Below are positions 20,916 to 29,252 of a stretch of DNA of 64,000 nucleotides, piece after piece (within the stretch, counting starts at the first letter, position 1; each line of letters begins with the position of its first letter). A model generated the notes under the pieces. The model saw only the letters and a list, made by a program, of their open reading frames with translations. It did no database searches and was not told the origin of the DNA. Source of the stretch: Leucobacter aridicollis (GTDB taxonomy: Bacteria > Actinomycetota > Actinomycetes > Actinomycetales > Microbacteriaceae); NCBI RefSeq assembly GCF_024399335.1, contig NZ_CP075339.1:1-64000 (forward strand). The letters are read 5' to 3'. Both the position numbers and the translations under genes were made by a program.

Positions 20916-22061
20916 ATGAGGGATACCGCCGCAGAAGAACGCGAAGCGCTTGTCGAGGCCGTGCGCGGCTTCGCGAACGCCCAGCTCGCACCGTTCGCGG
21001 CTGAACGCGACGCGCAAAAGATCTTCCCCATCGACGCGCTGGCGGCTGCGGGGGAGCTCGGGCTCGGAGGCATCTACGTTCGCGAGGAGTATGGTTCGGG
21101 GCTTTCGCGGCTCGACGCTGTCGCTATTTTCGAGGAACTCGCGAAAGGTGACGTCGCTGTCGCTGCGTACATCTCGATCCACAACATGACGGCCTGGATG
21201 ATTGACACGTTCGGTTCAGTGCAACAGCGCGAACGCTGGCTCCCCGGCATGGTGTCGATGCAGCAGTTGGGCGCATATTGCCTGACAGAGCCGGGCGCCG
21301 GCTCTGACGCCGCCGCGATCACAACGAGTGCTCGCCGCGAGGGTGACGAGTACGTCTTGAACGGAACGAAGCAGTTCATCTCCGGTGCGGGTGCCGCGTC
21401 TGTCTACGTAGTGATGGCTCGGACAGGTGGGCCCGGTCCGGCGGGAATCAGCACGATCGTTGTCGAGAAAGACACTCCTGGCCTGAGTTTCGGCCCGAAC
21501 GAGCACAAAATGGGCTGGAACGCGCAGCCCACCCGCCAAGTGATCTTCGAAGACGTCAGGGTGCCAGTCGCCAACCGCCTGAGTGAGGAAGGTGACGGCT
21601 TTCACATCGCAATGCGCGGGCTCAACGGTGGTCGAGTCAACATTGGTGCCTGCTCGATTGGGGGCGCACAGTGGGCGCTCGACCGGGCGATCGCCTACGT
21701 GCAAGAGCGCCACGCGTTCGGTGCGCCTCTCGCGGCGAACCAGTCGATCGTGTTCACGCTCGCCGACATCGCGACTGACATCCAAGCTGGCAGGGCGCTG
21801 CTCGAGCGCGCCGCCGCCAAGATGGACAGCGGTGCGAGTGACACCGCAGTCGCATGCGCACTCGCGAAGCGGTTTGCGACGGACGCAGCCTTTGACGCCG
21901 CCAATAAGGCGCTGCAGCTGCACGGCGGCTACGGCTACTTGCACGAGTACGGGATTGAGCGCGTGGTGCGGGACCTACGGGTGCACCAAATTCTCGAAGG
22001 AACAAACGAAATCATGCGAACCATCATCGGACGTGACCTGCTGCGAGGCGGGAAGCGCTAG
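20916..22061 (+). CDS. Acyl-CoA dehydrogenase, probably isobutyryl-CoA dehydrogenase
   Basis: An FAD enzyme that introduces the alpha-beta double bond in an acyl-CoA. The 381-residue protein has the family signatures CLTEPGAGSDAAAI and the C-terminal GGYGYLHEYGIERVVRDLRV followed by HQILEGTNEIMR with the usual catalytic glutamate in EGTNE. Between mmsA and mmsB its substrate is most likely isobutyryl-CoA. A GTG at 20904 overlaps the mmsA stop as GTGA and may be the real start, adding four residues; no ribosome site distinguishes them. Confidence 0.92.
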   Translation: MRDTAAEEREALVEAVRGFANAQLAPFAAERDAQKIFPIDALAAAGELGLGGIYVREEYGSGLSRLDAVAIFEELAKGDVAVAAYISIHNMTAWMIDTFGSVQQRERWLPGMVSMQQLGAYCLTEPGAGSDAAAITTSARREGDEYVLNGTKQFISGAGAASVYVVMARTGGPGPAGISTIVVEKDTPGLSFGPNEHKMGWNAQPTRQVIFEDVRVPVANRLSEEGDGFHIAMRGLNGGRVNIGACSIGGAQWALDRAIAYVQERHAFGAPLAANQSIVFTLADIATDIQAGRALLERAAAKMDSGASDTAVACALAKRFATDAAFDAANKALQLHGGYGYLHEYGIERVVRDLRVHQILEGTNEIMRTIIGRDLLRGGKR

Positions 22062-22097
22062 CGTGCACGGGCCGACTGGCGTTCAAAAGGAGAGAAC

Positions 22098-23000
22098 ATG
22101 ACAACGATTGCGTTTATTGGGCTCGGGCACATGGGGCGGCCAATGGCGGCAAACCTCGTGGGCGCCGGATTCACGGTCCGCGGTTTTGACCTTGTGCCTG
22201 AGCTCTGCGAGGCGGCTCGGGCTGCCGGTGTTGACATTGCAGAATCTGCCGTCGCTGCCGCGACGGATGCAGATATTGTGCTGACAATGCTGCCAGCTGG
22301 ACAGCATGTGCTCGCCGCCTACGGGAGCTCCGAGGAGCCGGGGCTGCTCAGCGCGGCGCGCCCAGGCACGCTCTTTCTTGACTGTTCAACAATCGCAGTT
22401 GACGAGGCTCGTCGTGCTGCTGAACTTGCCGTCGCCGCGGGGCATCGCCCGCTCGACGCGCCGGTCTCAGGAGGTGTCGTCGGCGCTGAGAAGGGAACGC
22501 TCGCGTTTATGGTTGGTGGTGAGAGAGCTGACTTTGAGGCAGCGGCCCCCGCACTTGAGGCGATGGGTGGCAGGATCGTGCACTGCGGCGGTTCCGGTCT
22601 TGGCCAGGCGGCCAAGGTGTGCAACAACATGATCCTCGGGATCTCACAGATCGCTGTCGCCGAGGCGTTTGTGCTCGGCGAGCGGCTCGGACTGTCACAT
22701 CAAGCGCTCTTCGATGTTGCGAGTAACGCCTCGGGCCAGTGTTGGGCGCTGACGACGAATTGCCCCGTGCCGGGCCCGGTCCCGGCGAGCCCAGCAAACA
22801 ACGACTACGAGCCTGGGTTCGCGGGCTCCCTGATGGCGAAAGACCTCGGGCTTGCTGAGCAGATGATCTCACTCACAGGGGTCGACGCGCGGCTCGGCCT
22901 GCTTGCACACGAGCGTTACGCAGAATTCGCGGCAGGGCCAGGAGCGCTGCAGGACTTCTCTGGGATCATCAACACGATCCGCGCAGAGAGCCAGGAGTGA
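22098..23000 (+). CDS. mmsB: 3-hydroxyisobutyrate dehydrogenase
   Basis: Oxidises 3-hydroxyisobutyrate to methylmalonate semialdehyde, feeding MmsA. The 300-residue protein starts with the nucleotide-binding IAFIGLGHMGRPMAANL, contains the substrate-binding DAPVSGGVVGAEKGTL and the catalytic lysine in GQAAKVCNNMIL. AAAAGGAGAG precedes the ATG. An enoyl-CoA hydratase and 3-hydroxyisobutyryl-CoA hydrolase needed for the full valine route are not in the window. Confidence 0.95.
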   Translation: MTTIAFIGLGHMGRPMAANLVGAGFTVRGFDLVPELCEAARAAGVDIAESAVAAATDADIVLTMLPAGQHVLAAYGSSEEPGLLSAARPGTLFLDCSTIAVDEARRAAELAVAAGHRPLDAPVSGGVVGAEKGTLAFMVGGERADFEAAAPALEAMGGRIVHCGGSGLGQAAKVCNNMILGISQIAVAEAFVLGERLGLSHQALFDVASNASGQCWALTTNCPVPGPVPASPANNDYEPGFAGSLMAKDLGLAEQMISLTGVDARLGLLAHERYAEFAAGPGALQDFSGIINTIRAESQE

Positions 23001-23012
23001 TGGCTCTCTGCG
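22982..23012. terminator. Bidirectional hairpin between mmsB and lysR
   Basis: CGCAGAGAGCCA pairs perfectly with TGGCTCTCTGCG (12 bp, 7-base loop) across the mmsB stop codon, two bases from the convergent lysR stop. No T run follows, so efficiency is uncertain. Confidence 0.65.
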
Positions 23013-23013
23013 A

Positions 23014-23874
23014 CTATCCGCGCGCGTAGAGCCGAGTGGTGTGCTCGACGAGGGCCTCGATGCCGCTTGGAGACTCGTCGCGCCACCAGACCAGCCGCAC
23101 TGCGATGCGCGGCGCGTCGGTGATCGAGATGAAACGCACGCCTGCTCGAGCATGATGAACTGCCGTCGCTTCGGCAGACACGCCAACGGCCTCGCCCGCT
23201 GAGAGTGTGTTGAGCCAGTCTTCGGTGTCTGCAACGGTGATGAATGACGCCGGTGCGGGCCCGCCATCCCAGAGTTCTCGCTTTGTCGTGCCTGAGCGCG
23301 GCTCGGCTGCAACCGTGCGCCCAGCGAACTCCCGCATTCTGAGCGAGCGACGTTTCGCCCAGATGGGGTCGTCGGCTGAAAACACAGCGTGCCTTCGTTC
23401 GAGTCCGATCACGGCGCTTGAGAACTTGGTGGGATCCGGCGGGCTCCGCATGATGGCCACGTCGCAGCGGCCTTCGGCGAGGCCTGAAGTTGGCGTGAAG
23501 TGTTGCTCGAAGTGGAGCTCGATGCTCGGCTGGTCTGAGCGCCATTCACGCAGCAGCGTGGTTGTGTGCTTGCCGAGCGCTGACCAGGCGTAGCCAAGCC
23601 GCAGTCTGTCGTGCTCGCGGGCGGCGAGTGTGTTGACAGCGTCAACCTGTGCGAGGAGGCGACGGGCTTGGGGAAGGAGCGCCTCGCCAAACGCTGTTGG
23701 CTCGCAGCCGTGACGCCCGCGACGAAGAACCCGCTGACCGAGGGCCCGTTCGAGGCCCGCGATTGCGCGGGAGGCTGAGGCTTGCGAGATGTGTAGTTCG
23801 ACGGCTGCGTCAGTGATCGTGCCAAACGTCGCGGCGACGACGAAGCAGCGAAGTTCGCGCAGTGACCATTCCAT
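23014..23874 (-). CDS. LysR family transcriptional regulator
   Basis: A 286-residue regulator with the N-terminal LysR helix-turn-helix (LRELRCFVVAATFGTITDAAVELHISQASASRAIAGLERALG) and a periplasmic-binding-like effector domain. MEWSLREL is chosen as start because a -10 box stands six bases upstream, leaving no room for the GTG start 33 bases earlier. It is divergent from an EamA transporter with a 68-bp gap, so it probably regulates that exporter. Confidence 0.9.
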   Translation of the reverse strand: MEWSLRELRCFVVAATFGTITDAAVELHISQASASRAIAGLERALGQRVLRRGRHGCEPTAFGEALLPQARRLLAQVDAVNTLAAREHDRLRLGYAWSALGKHTTTLLREWRSDQPSIELHFEQHFTPTSGLAEGRCDVAIMRSPPDPTKFSSAVIGLERRHAVFSADDPIWAKRRSLRMREFAGRTVAAEPRSGTTKRELWDGGPAPASFITVADTEDWLNTLSAGEAVGVSAEATAVHHARAGVRFISITDAPRIAVRLVWWRDESPSGIEALVEHTTRLYARG

Positions 23875-23880
23875 ACGGTA

Positions 23881-23886
23881 AGCGTA
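23881..23886 (-). promoter_or_regulatory. -10 box of a leaderless lysR transcript
   Basis: Minus-strand TACGCT, then TACCGT, then ATG. Confidence 0.5.
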
Positions 23887-23930
23887 TGCAACGAGCAAAA
23901 CTTGCACAATGCGAATTGAAGCCGACGCCC

Positions 23931-23936
23931 TATGGT
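23931..23936 (+). promoter_or_regulatory. -10 box of a leaderless eamA transcript
   Basis: TATGGT followed by six bases and the GTG at 23943. Only 44 bp separate it from the divergent lysR -10 box, so one LysR site could control both. Confidence 0.5.
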
Positions 23937-23942
23937 TGATCC

Positions 23943-24839
23943 GTGACGACCCAGCGCATGCACCTACAGGACGGCTCTCAGAGGCCGCGGGGCCCGTCCG
24001 CGCTCAGCCGCGGGGTGGCGCTGACACAGGTCGCGTCACTCGGCAATCAACTCGGCGCGGCAACCGGCGCCCTCGCATTTCCAGCAATCGGACCAGTGGG
24101 CGTTGTCGCCGTCAGGCAACTCGTCGCCGCAGCGGTGCTCATGCCCGTCGGCCGCCCAAAGTTCCGCGCCATGAAGCGCTCGGACTGGCTTGCGGTGACG
24201 GCCCTTGCGCTCGTGTTCAGCATCATGAATACCTCGGTGTACATCACTATCGAGCGACTGGGGCTGGGCCTCGCCATCACACTCGAGTTCCTTGGGCCGC
24301 TCGCGCTCGTGATCTTGAGTGCGCGCAGAGTCATTGACCTTTTTGGCGGACTCTTTGCAGTCGTTGGAGTGGTTGTGCTCGTGAACCCGGGCCCGACTTC
24401 GGACCTGCTCGGCGTCGCGGTCGGCCTCGTCTCCGCGGCTGCGTGGGCAGCCTACATTTTGCTGAACAGGCGCATCGGTCAGACGCTGCCAGGGATGCAG
24501 GGAGTCGCAACGGCGAGCCTCATCTCGGGCGTCATCTGGATCCCACTAGCCATCGCGTGGTTCGCAGCACACCCTCCGCCGCTGTGGGCGCTCGGCTTGG
24601 CGGTAATCTGTGCGCTTGCCTCGTCAGTGTTGCCGTTCTCGATCGACGTGGTTGCGCTCAGGCTCCTGCCAGCAAGCCTGTTCAGCACGCTGCAGAGCAT
24701 GCATCCGGTGTGGGCAGCGGTCGTCGGGCTTGTGCTGCTCGGTCAGCAGCTCACTGCACACGAGCTCATCGGTATCGGTCTTGTTGTTGCGAGCAATGTG
24801 CTTGTCACCTCGACAAACGCGGTCCGAGTTCGCCGCTAG
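23943..24839 (+). CDS. EamA/DMT family transporter (RhtA-like)
   Basis: A 298-residue inner-membrane protein with about ten hydrophobic helices in two EamA halves (for example VAVRQLVAAAVLMPVG, IERLGLGLAITLEFLGPLALVIL, LQSMHPVWAAVVGLVLLGQQLT). Members export amino acids or other small metabolites, and RhtA exports threonine/homoserine; the substrate here is not known. The GTG start is supported by the -10 box; an in-frame ATG at 23958 is possible. Confidence 0.88.
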   Translation: MTTQRMHLQDGSQRPRGPSALSRGVALTQVASLGNQLGAATGALAFPAIGPVGVVAVRQLVAAAVLMPVGRPKFRAMKRSDWLAVTALALVFSIMNTSVYITIERLGLGLAITLEFLGPLALVILSARRVIDLFGGLFAVVGVVVLVNPGPTSDLLGVAVGLVSAAAWAAYILLNRRIGQTLPGMQGVATASLISGVIWIPLAIAWFAAHPPPLWALGLAVICALASSVLPFSIDVVALRLLPASLFSTLQSMHPVWAAVVGLVLLGQQLTAHELIGIGLVVASNVLVTSTNAVRVRR

Positions 24840-24867
24840 CCTCCTTCGCCTGCGGGCAATCCGCTCC

Positions 24868-24873
24868 TAGACT
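24868..24873 (+). promoter_or_regulatory. -10 box of a leaderless hydrolase transcript
   Basis: TAGACT, six bases, ATG at 24880. TTCGCC at 24845-24850 is a possible -35 with 17-bp spacing. Confidence 0.5.
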
Positions 24874-24879
24874 GGCAGC

Positions 24880-25950
24880 ATGATTCAATGGCGACCCGAT
24901 GTGCTCGGCGACGGCTTTGAGCAGCTCACCTTTGAGCTTGGCGCCGACGACGATCCAGCCTTTACTGATGGCAAGGGAAGTCACGTTGGTGACGGGGACG
25001 AGCAGCAGCGGCCACGACTTGTCGCGACCCTCGTCAGGTCGCTCCCCACGAACCGGTCTCTGTGGCAGCGCATCATCGGCCGCGCACGAGATTTCGAAGA
25101 CGTCGATGTGCTCTACGTGCACGGCTGGTCAGACTACTTCTTTCAGACTGATCTTGCGAGGTTCTGGACAGAGCGCGGCGCGAGGTTCTTCGCGCTCGAC
25201 CTCCGGCGCTACGGAAGGAGCCTGCGGCCCGGGCAGACAGCAGGTTACGTCGACGACCTCGAGGATTACGACGTAGAGATTGACTTCGCGCTCGCAGAGA
25301 TGCGGGCCTCGAGCCAACGCAATGCAGGCGAACGGAAGATTCTGCTGCTCGGGCATTCGACAGGCGGACTTGTGCTCAGCCTGTGGGCGAGCCGACACCC
25401 GGGCGTCGCAGACGCAGTTGTGCTGAACAGTCCGTGGCTTGAACTGCAGCTCTCGACGCGCGGCAGACAGATGATCGCGCCGATCGTGACCTTGGGGGCG
25501 AAGCTGAGTCCGCTGGAGGGGATTCCGCAACTTGACTACGGCTTCTATGCGCGCGCCATGCGCGAGGTCGGGCCGGATGCGGATGTTGCGCGCATCAACC
25601 AGGAATGGCGGCCCGAACAGAGCCATCCGGTCCACACCGGATGGCTCAAGGCTATTCTTGCCGGTCACGATCTTGTGTATCGCGGCCTCAACATAGACGT
25701 TCCTGTGTGCGTACTCCTCTCAGCCCGATCCGCGATTCCCGCACGCTGGAGCCCGGAGCTCACTCGTGCCGACAGCGTGCTCGACGTCGACGGCGTTGCC
25801 AGGGCAGCGCTTCGCCTTGGCCCGTCCGTGACGATTGAGCGGATCCAAGGGGCGCTACACGACGTATTCGTCTCGGCAGAGGAGCCGCGCCACGACGCGT
25901 ACACGCGGATGGAGCGCTTCGCGAAAGGGTGGCGTCGGGCGGTTGAGTGA
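24880..25950 (+). CDS. Alpha/beta hydrolase (serine aminopeptidase / monoacylglycerol-lipase type)
   Basis: A 356-residue alpha/beta-hydrolase with the nucleophile elbow LLGHSTGGLV, an upstream YVHGWSDYFFQTDLARFWTERG oxyanion region and a late histidine in IQGALHDVFVS that fits the catalytic triad. No signal peptide is seen, so it acts in the cytoplasm. The family is broad and the substrate cannot be given. It stands alone between eamA and a Nudix gene with its own promoter. Confidence 0.85.
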   Translation: MIQWRPDVLGDGFEQLTFELGADDDPAFTDGKGSHVGDGDEQQRPRLVATLVRSLPTNRSLWQRIIGRARDFEDVDVLYVHGWSDYFFQTDLARFWTERGARFFALDLRRYGRSLRPGQTAGYVDDLEDYDVEIDFALAEMRASSQRNAGERKILLLGHSTGGLVLSLWASRHPGVADAVVLNSPWLELQLSTRGRQMIAPIVTLGAKLSPLEGIPQLDYGFYARAMREVGPDADVARINQEWRPEQSHPVHTGWLKAILAGHDLVYRGLNIDVPVCVLLSARSAIPARWSPELTRADSVLDVDGVARAALRLGPSVTIERIQGALHDVFVSAEEPRHDAYTRMERFAKGWRRAVE

Positions 25951-25959
25951 GCCTCGCGG

Positions 25960-25965
25960 TAGGCT
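25960..25965 (+). promoter_or_regulatory. -10 box of a leaderless Nudix transcript
   Basis: TAGGCT, six bases, ATG at 25972; no ribosome site. Confidence 0.5.
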
Positions 25966-25971
25966 CACTAT

Positions 25972-26601
25972 ATGGATCTACGGGTAGCGGCTTACGCGGT
26001 CATTGAGCGCCGCGGCAAGATCCTGCTTACCCACTGGCGTCGGGGGCACCTACACGGATGGACGTTGCCCGGTGGGGGCATCGATCCTGGTGAGGATCCG
26101 AAGGATGCTGTCGTACGCGAGGTCTTCGAAGAGACGGGGCTGCACGCGAAGCCCGGACGGCTGCTCGGTGTCGACTCCAGGGTCATGGTGCGCGAGGAAG
26201 TTCCCGAGGGCACCGACCCTGAGATGCACACAATCAGGATCGTATATCGGGCAACCGTACAGGACGGTCCGCTTCGCAACGAGGTTGATGGCTCGTCCGA
26301 CGAAGCCAGGTGGGTCTCGCTCAAGGACGTGAGCTCGCTCAAGACGCTCTCGCTCGTGCAGACTGGGCTACGGATGGCGGGTCTCAGCCGCCGCGGTACA
26401 GGCCAGGGCCGTGGCGGGCAGGGCCGTGGCGGTGCCACGAAGTCTGGCGGGGGCAGGGCCGGAGCGGCGAAGCAGGGCTCGCCGAAGAACGCAGGAGCTA
26501 AGGGCGGTGCCGCTAAACCTGCTGCGTCGCAGGGGGTTGGAAGCACGAAGGCTAGCGCCGCGCGACCAAGCGCTGGACGCTCGAAATCACGCGGTCGCTA
26601 G
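25972..26601 (+). CDS. Nudix hydrolase with a basic low-complexity tail
   Basis: The first 140 residues are a Nudix domain that hydrolyses a nucleoside diphosphate linked to another group; the box is complete (GGGIDPGE...REVFEETGL). The last 70 residues are an unstructured Gly/Ala/Lys/Arg/Ser-rich tail with GRGGQGRGG repeats, unlike the usual compact family members, and strongly basic, suggesting binding to RNA, DNA or ribosomes. The substrate is unknown. Confidence 0.9.
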   Translation: MDLRVAAYAVIERRGKILLTHWRRGHLHGWTLPGGGIDPGEDPKDAVVREVFEETGLHAKPGRLLGVDSRVMVREEVPEGTDPEMHTIRIVYRATVQDGPLRNEVDGSSDEARWVSLKDVSSLKTLSLVQTGLRMAGLSRRGTGQGRGGQGRGGATKSGGGRAGAAKQGSPKNAGAKGGAAKPAASQGVGSTKASAARPSAGRSKSRGR

Positions 26602-26628
26602 CCAATCGGTAGCACTCGAAACGCGCTG

Positions 26629-27129
26629 TTAGCTTTCTGGGGCAACCCAGAGCTCGTCGTCGGTGCGGAACGCCTGCCAGAGGGCATACCCGACACCGAC
26701 CGCTGCTGCGGCCCCGAGTGTGAGTGCGATGATGCCTGAGACGTTGCGCTTCTTCTTCACAGGCTCAAGATAGCCGGCGCGCACACCGAAGTCGCGAACC
26801 TGCGCCGCGGCCTTGGGATTCTCGATCTCGTCGAGTGTGCGAATCGTCGAGGCGAGCGCACTCGCGACGGCGGGAGCAGTCGCTCGGCGCACTGTGCGGG
26901 CCGCGCTTCGCGCTGATGCGACTCCTCGATCAACAACAGGGCGCACACGGTCGACGGCCTGGTTGACGCGGGGCGCTACGTGCTCATCGCTGAGCAGGCG
27001 AGCCTGGTGGCCGGCGTGCTTGACAACCGTACCCGCGTTGCCGAGAACCTCGAGCTGCTGGTCGAGGAGTAATTGGGCGTCAGAGCGCAGTTCGCGGAGC
27101 TCGCGACGACGCTTGCGTGAGAGTTTCAT
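26629..27129 (-). CDS. Small membrane protein of unknown function
   Basis: I do not recognise the family. The 166-residue protein has a basic helical N-terminus ([19 protein letters not shown]), a long Ala/Arg/Val-rich helical middle ([27 protein letters not shown], in segments), one membrane segment near the C-terminus ([23 protein letters not shown]) and a short acidic end [10 protein letters not shown]. The start is set by GGAGG seven bases before the ATG; longer frames upstream cross the ppiA promoter. It is divergent from ppiA. The helical part with a C-terminal anchor suggests a membrane-tethered coiled coil. Confidence 0.8.
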   Translation of the reverse strand: MKLSRKRRRELRELRSDAQLLLDQQLEVLGNAGTVVKHAGHQARLLSDEHVAPRVNQAVDRVRPVVDRGVASARSAARTVRRATAPAVASALASTIRTLDEIENPKAAAQVRDFGVRAGYLEPVKKKRNVSGIIALTLGAAAAVGVGYALWQAFRTDDELWVAPES

Positions 27130-27187
27130 TCCGGATCCTCCTTCAAGTAGCACGGGACGCGTCCACTTGGCTTCCCACGCTACACCG

Positions 27188-27193
27188 TACACT
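27188..27193 (+). promoter_or_regulatory. -10 box of a leaderless ppiA transcript
   Basis: TACACT, six bases, ATG at 27200. Confidence 0.5.
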
Positions 27194-27199
27194 TGTGAC

Positions 27200-27709
27200 A
27201 TGACCATTCACACCGCAGTAGCGACTATCCACACCAACCACGGCGACATTGTTATCAACCTTTTTGGTGATCATGCACCGAAGACGGTGAAGAACTTCGT
27301 TGACCTTGCAGAGAAGGGGTTCTACGACGGTGTGATCTTCCACCGCATCATCCCGAACTTCATGATCCAGGGCGGTGACCCGACAGGCACTGGCACCGGC
27401 GGGCCTGGCTACAACTTCGATGACGAAATCCACCCCGAGCTCGGCTTCACCAAGCCGTACCAGCTGGCGATGGCGAATGCAGGCAAGCGCCCGGACATGA
27501 CCGGACGCCTCGCGGGCACGAACGGCTCGCAGTTCTTCATTACGACGATCGCTCCTGACTGGCTCAACGGCAAGCACACAATCTTTGGTGAGGTTGCCGA
27601 CGATGAGTCGAAGGCGGTCGTCGACACGATTTCGGCAGTGCAGACAGGCGCGGCCGACCGCCCCGTCGAGGACGTGGTGATGACCGGCGTCGACATCGCC
27701 GCGGTCTAA
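27200..27709 (+). CDS. ppiA: Cyclophilin-type peptidyl-prolyl cis-trans isomerase
   Basis: Catalyses proline isomerisation in folding proteins. The 169-residue cytoplasmic cyclophilin has [22 protein letters not shown] with the catalytic Arg, and NGSQFFIT. The start [17 protein letters not shown] fits the family; a long in-frame extension upstream runs antisense to the neighbouring membrane-protein gene and is rejected. A rhomboid gene follows after four bases. Confidence 0.95.
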   Translation: MTIHTAVATIHTNHGDIVINLFGDHAPKTVKNFVDLAEKGFYDGVIFHRIIPNFMIQGGDPTGTGTGGPGYNFDDEIHPELGFTKPYQLAMANAGKRPDMTGRLAGTNGSQFFITTIAPDWLNGKHTIFGEVADDESKAVVDTISAVQTGAADRPVEDVVMTGVDIAAV

Positions 27710-27713
27710 CACC

Positions 27714-28691
27714 TTGGCGACCAGCGGCCCGAGCTACGGGGAGCGGGCGGAGTACGGAGAATCTGACGTCTGCTACCGCCACCCCGGGCGACAAAGCTTT
27801 ACGCTCTGTCAGCGCTGCGGACGAACGATCTGCCCCGAGTGCCAGATCGCCTCGCCCGTTGGGGTGCTGTGCCGGGAATGCGTGAAGCAGACGAGCGCGG
27901 CGCCAAAGGGCGCGGCACGGTTCAGTCGCTCAGCTCGGGTCGCTGGGCGGCGTATTGCCGCCCTTGACTACCCGGTAACGACCTCGATCATTGCGCTCAA
28001 CGTCATTGTGTTCGCACTCCAACTCCTCAGTCATTACTTCGGTAAGGACGGCGTGACGAGTGCCCTCTGGTACGTGCCGACGTATTCACTCGCAGACGGG
28101 ACTCACCAGGTTGCCGCGGGGGCATTGCCTGGGTATCCCGACGGAGCGTACCTCAACGCCGAGTTCCAGCCGTGGCGCATGCTCACGGTGATGTTTACTC
28201 ACTCGGTAGGTTTTCTCCCGCACATCCTGTTCAACATGCTTGCCCTGTACATGTTTGGCAGGAACCTCGAGCAGCTCATTGGCAAGTGGCGCTTCCTGGT
28301 GCTCTACTTGTTCGCGGGTATCGGTGGCTCCCTTGGTGTCATGCTGTGGGGCTACGCCGACACGACAGGATTGTTCACCCCAACTGTTGGTGCCTCGGGA
28401 GCCATCTTCGGCGTCCTCGCTGCGACAGTTGTCGCGTTCAAATCAATGAACGCGAACGTAACATCGTTGATCGTGCTGCTCGCGATCAACTTCGGCATCG
28501 GGTTCATGCCAGGAGCAAACATTTCGTGGCAGGCGCACCTCGGCGGAATGGTTGTCGGCGCGCTCACTATGTGGGTCATTGTGCAGACGCGCGGGCCGCG
28601 CCTGAAGACACGCCAGATCGTCGGCCTCTCGGCAGTCGGTGCGCTGCTCGTCGCGCTTTCTTGCGCGTTCCTCGTGGTGTCACCGTTGTAG
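27714..28691 (+). CDS. Rhomboid family intramembrane serine protease
   Basis: A 325-residue polytopic protein. The N-terminus has a zinc-ribbon/B-box-like part with four CxxC-type pairs (CYRHPGRQSFTLCQRCGRTICPEC, split by spacing; then CRECV). Six or more membrane helices follow, with the catalytic serine in GASGAIFG and the histidine in WQAHLGGMVVG. Start codon is TTG, four bases after ppiA, so the two are probably coexpressed. Substrates are unknown. Confidence 0.92.
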   Translation: MATSGPSYGERAEYGESDVCYRHPGRQSFTLCQRCGRTICPECQIASPVGVLCRECVKQTSAAPKGAARFSRSARVAGRRIAALDYPVTTSIIALNVIVFALQLLSHYFGKDGVTSALWYVPTYSLADGTHQVAAGALPGYPDGAYLNAEFQPWRMLTVMFTHSVGFLPHILFNMLALYMFGRNLEQLIGKWRFLVLYLFAGIGGSLGVMLWGYADTTGLFTPTVGASGAIFGVLAATVVAFKSMNANVTSLIVLLAINFGIGFMPGANISWQAHLGGMVVGALTMWVIVQTRGPRLKTRQIVGLSAVGALLVALSCAFLVVSPL

Positions 28692-28721
28692 GGCAGTAGG
28701 GCTGCCAAAAACGGCGTACCG

Positions 28722-28767
28722 TACGAAAGCGGCGCGAGTGGGAATACCCACTCGCGCCGCTTTCGTA
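28722..28767 (+). terminator. Strong terminator after rhomboid
   Basis: A perfect 21-bp stem (arms 28722-28742 and 28747-28767) with an AATA loop, followed by TCTTGAGG. It is the most stable hairpin in the window outside the tRNA region. Confidence 0.88.
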
Positions 28768-28852
28768 TCTTGAGGTGTCAGGCGGATGGACGCAACGGTG
28801 CGCTCATATGCCCGGGCTCCGGGCCCTGCACAATCTCAAAACTTGTGAAAAG

Positions 28853-28861
28853 TTATCCACA
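28853..28861 (+). promoter_or_regulatory. Isolated perfect DnaA box
   Basis: Consensus TTATCCACA, 27 kb from the origin and in the 3' gap between rhomboid and crgA. Confidence 0.6.
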
Positions 28862-28864
28862 GGG

Positions 28865-28884
28865 TTCTCCCCAGCTGGGGAGAA
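28865..28884. repeat. Perfect 20-bp palindrome between DnaA boxes
   Basis: TTCTCCCCAG followed at once by its reverse complement CTGGGGAGAA. It could form a hairpin that ends the crgA transcript, or be a binding site for a dimeric protein. Confidence 0.7.
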
Positions 28885-28910
28885 TTACACCGATGTAGTT
28901 CAGACGAGCC

Positions 28911-28919
28911 TGTGGATTA
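28911..28919 (-). promoter_or_regulatory. DnaA-box variant overlapping the crgA stop codon
   Basis: TGTGGATTA is the reverse complement of TAATCCACA, one base from consensus. With the perfect box it flanks the palindrome in opposite orientation. Confidence 0.45.
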
Positions 28920-29192
28920 CTTCCACCAGGGAGTCATCAGAAACCCGATGAGCACGAAGCCGAACCCAACGAAGATGTTTGCCTGACCCAGCTGCGGAAT
29001 CGGGAGCTGAAGGTTCGAGCTCGTGATGTAAAACAGGACGATCCAGAGGAGCCCGAGCAGCATGAAACCGAACATGACGGGCTTGAACCACACAGGGTTC
29101 GGTGCATCCCGTCGCGCGGCTTCCTTTTGCTCACGTCGTGCCGCGGCCTCCGCCGCGTTGCGCTTGCTTACTTCTTTACCAGCTGCTGCCAT
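28917..29192 (-). CDS. crgA: Cell division protein CrgA
   Basis: CrgA is a small divisome membrane protein of actinobacteria that helps place FtsZ and recruit peptidoglycan enzymes. The 91-residue product has a charged N-terminus (SKRNAAEAAARREQKEAARR) and two membrane helices (WFKPVMFGFMLLGLLWIVLFYI and ANIFVGFGFVLIGFLMTPWW, here in pieces), ending in the typical TPWWK. It lies next to srtE and the kinase cluster, the conserved actinobacterial context. Confidence 0.95.
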   Translation of the reverse strand: MAAAGKEVSKRNAAEAAARREQKEAARRDAPNPVWFKPVMFGFMLLGLLWIVLFYITSSNLQLPIPQLGQANIFVGFGFVLIGFLMTPWWK

Positions 29193-29198
29193 GGTGAC

Positions 29199-29204
29199 AG
29201 TCTA
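29199..29204 (-). promoter_or_regulatory. -10 box of a leaderless crgA transcript
   Basis: Minus-strand TAGACT, then GTCACC, then ATG. Confidence 0.55.
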
Positions 29205-29238
29205 CCCAGTTCGTGGTGTCTGCCCAGTGTGCTCGGCT

Positions 29239-29244
29239 TAGAAT
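29239..29244 (+). promoter_or_regulatory. -10 box of the srtE operon (nearly leaderless)
   Basis: TAGAAT with eight bases to the ATG at 29253, predicting a leader of one or two bases. It is 35 bp from the divergent crgA -10 box. Confidence 0.5.
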
Positions 29245-29252
29245 GGCTACAA

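Noticed and set aside
26813..27199. N-terminal extension of ppiA
   Set aside because: The extension is antisense to the small membrane-protein gene and looks like low-complexity Ser/Arg; cyclophilin homology begins at MTIHTAVAT.
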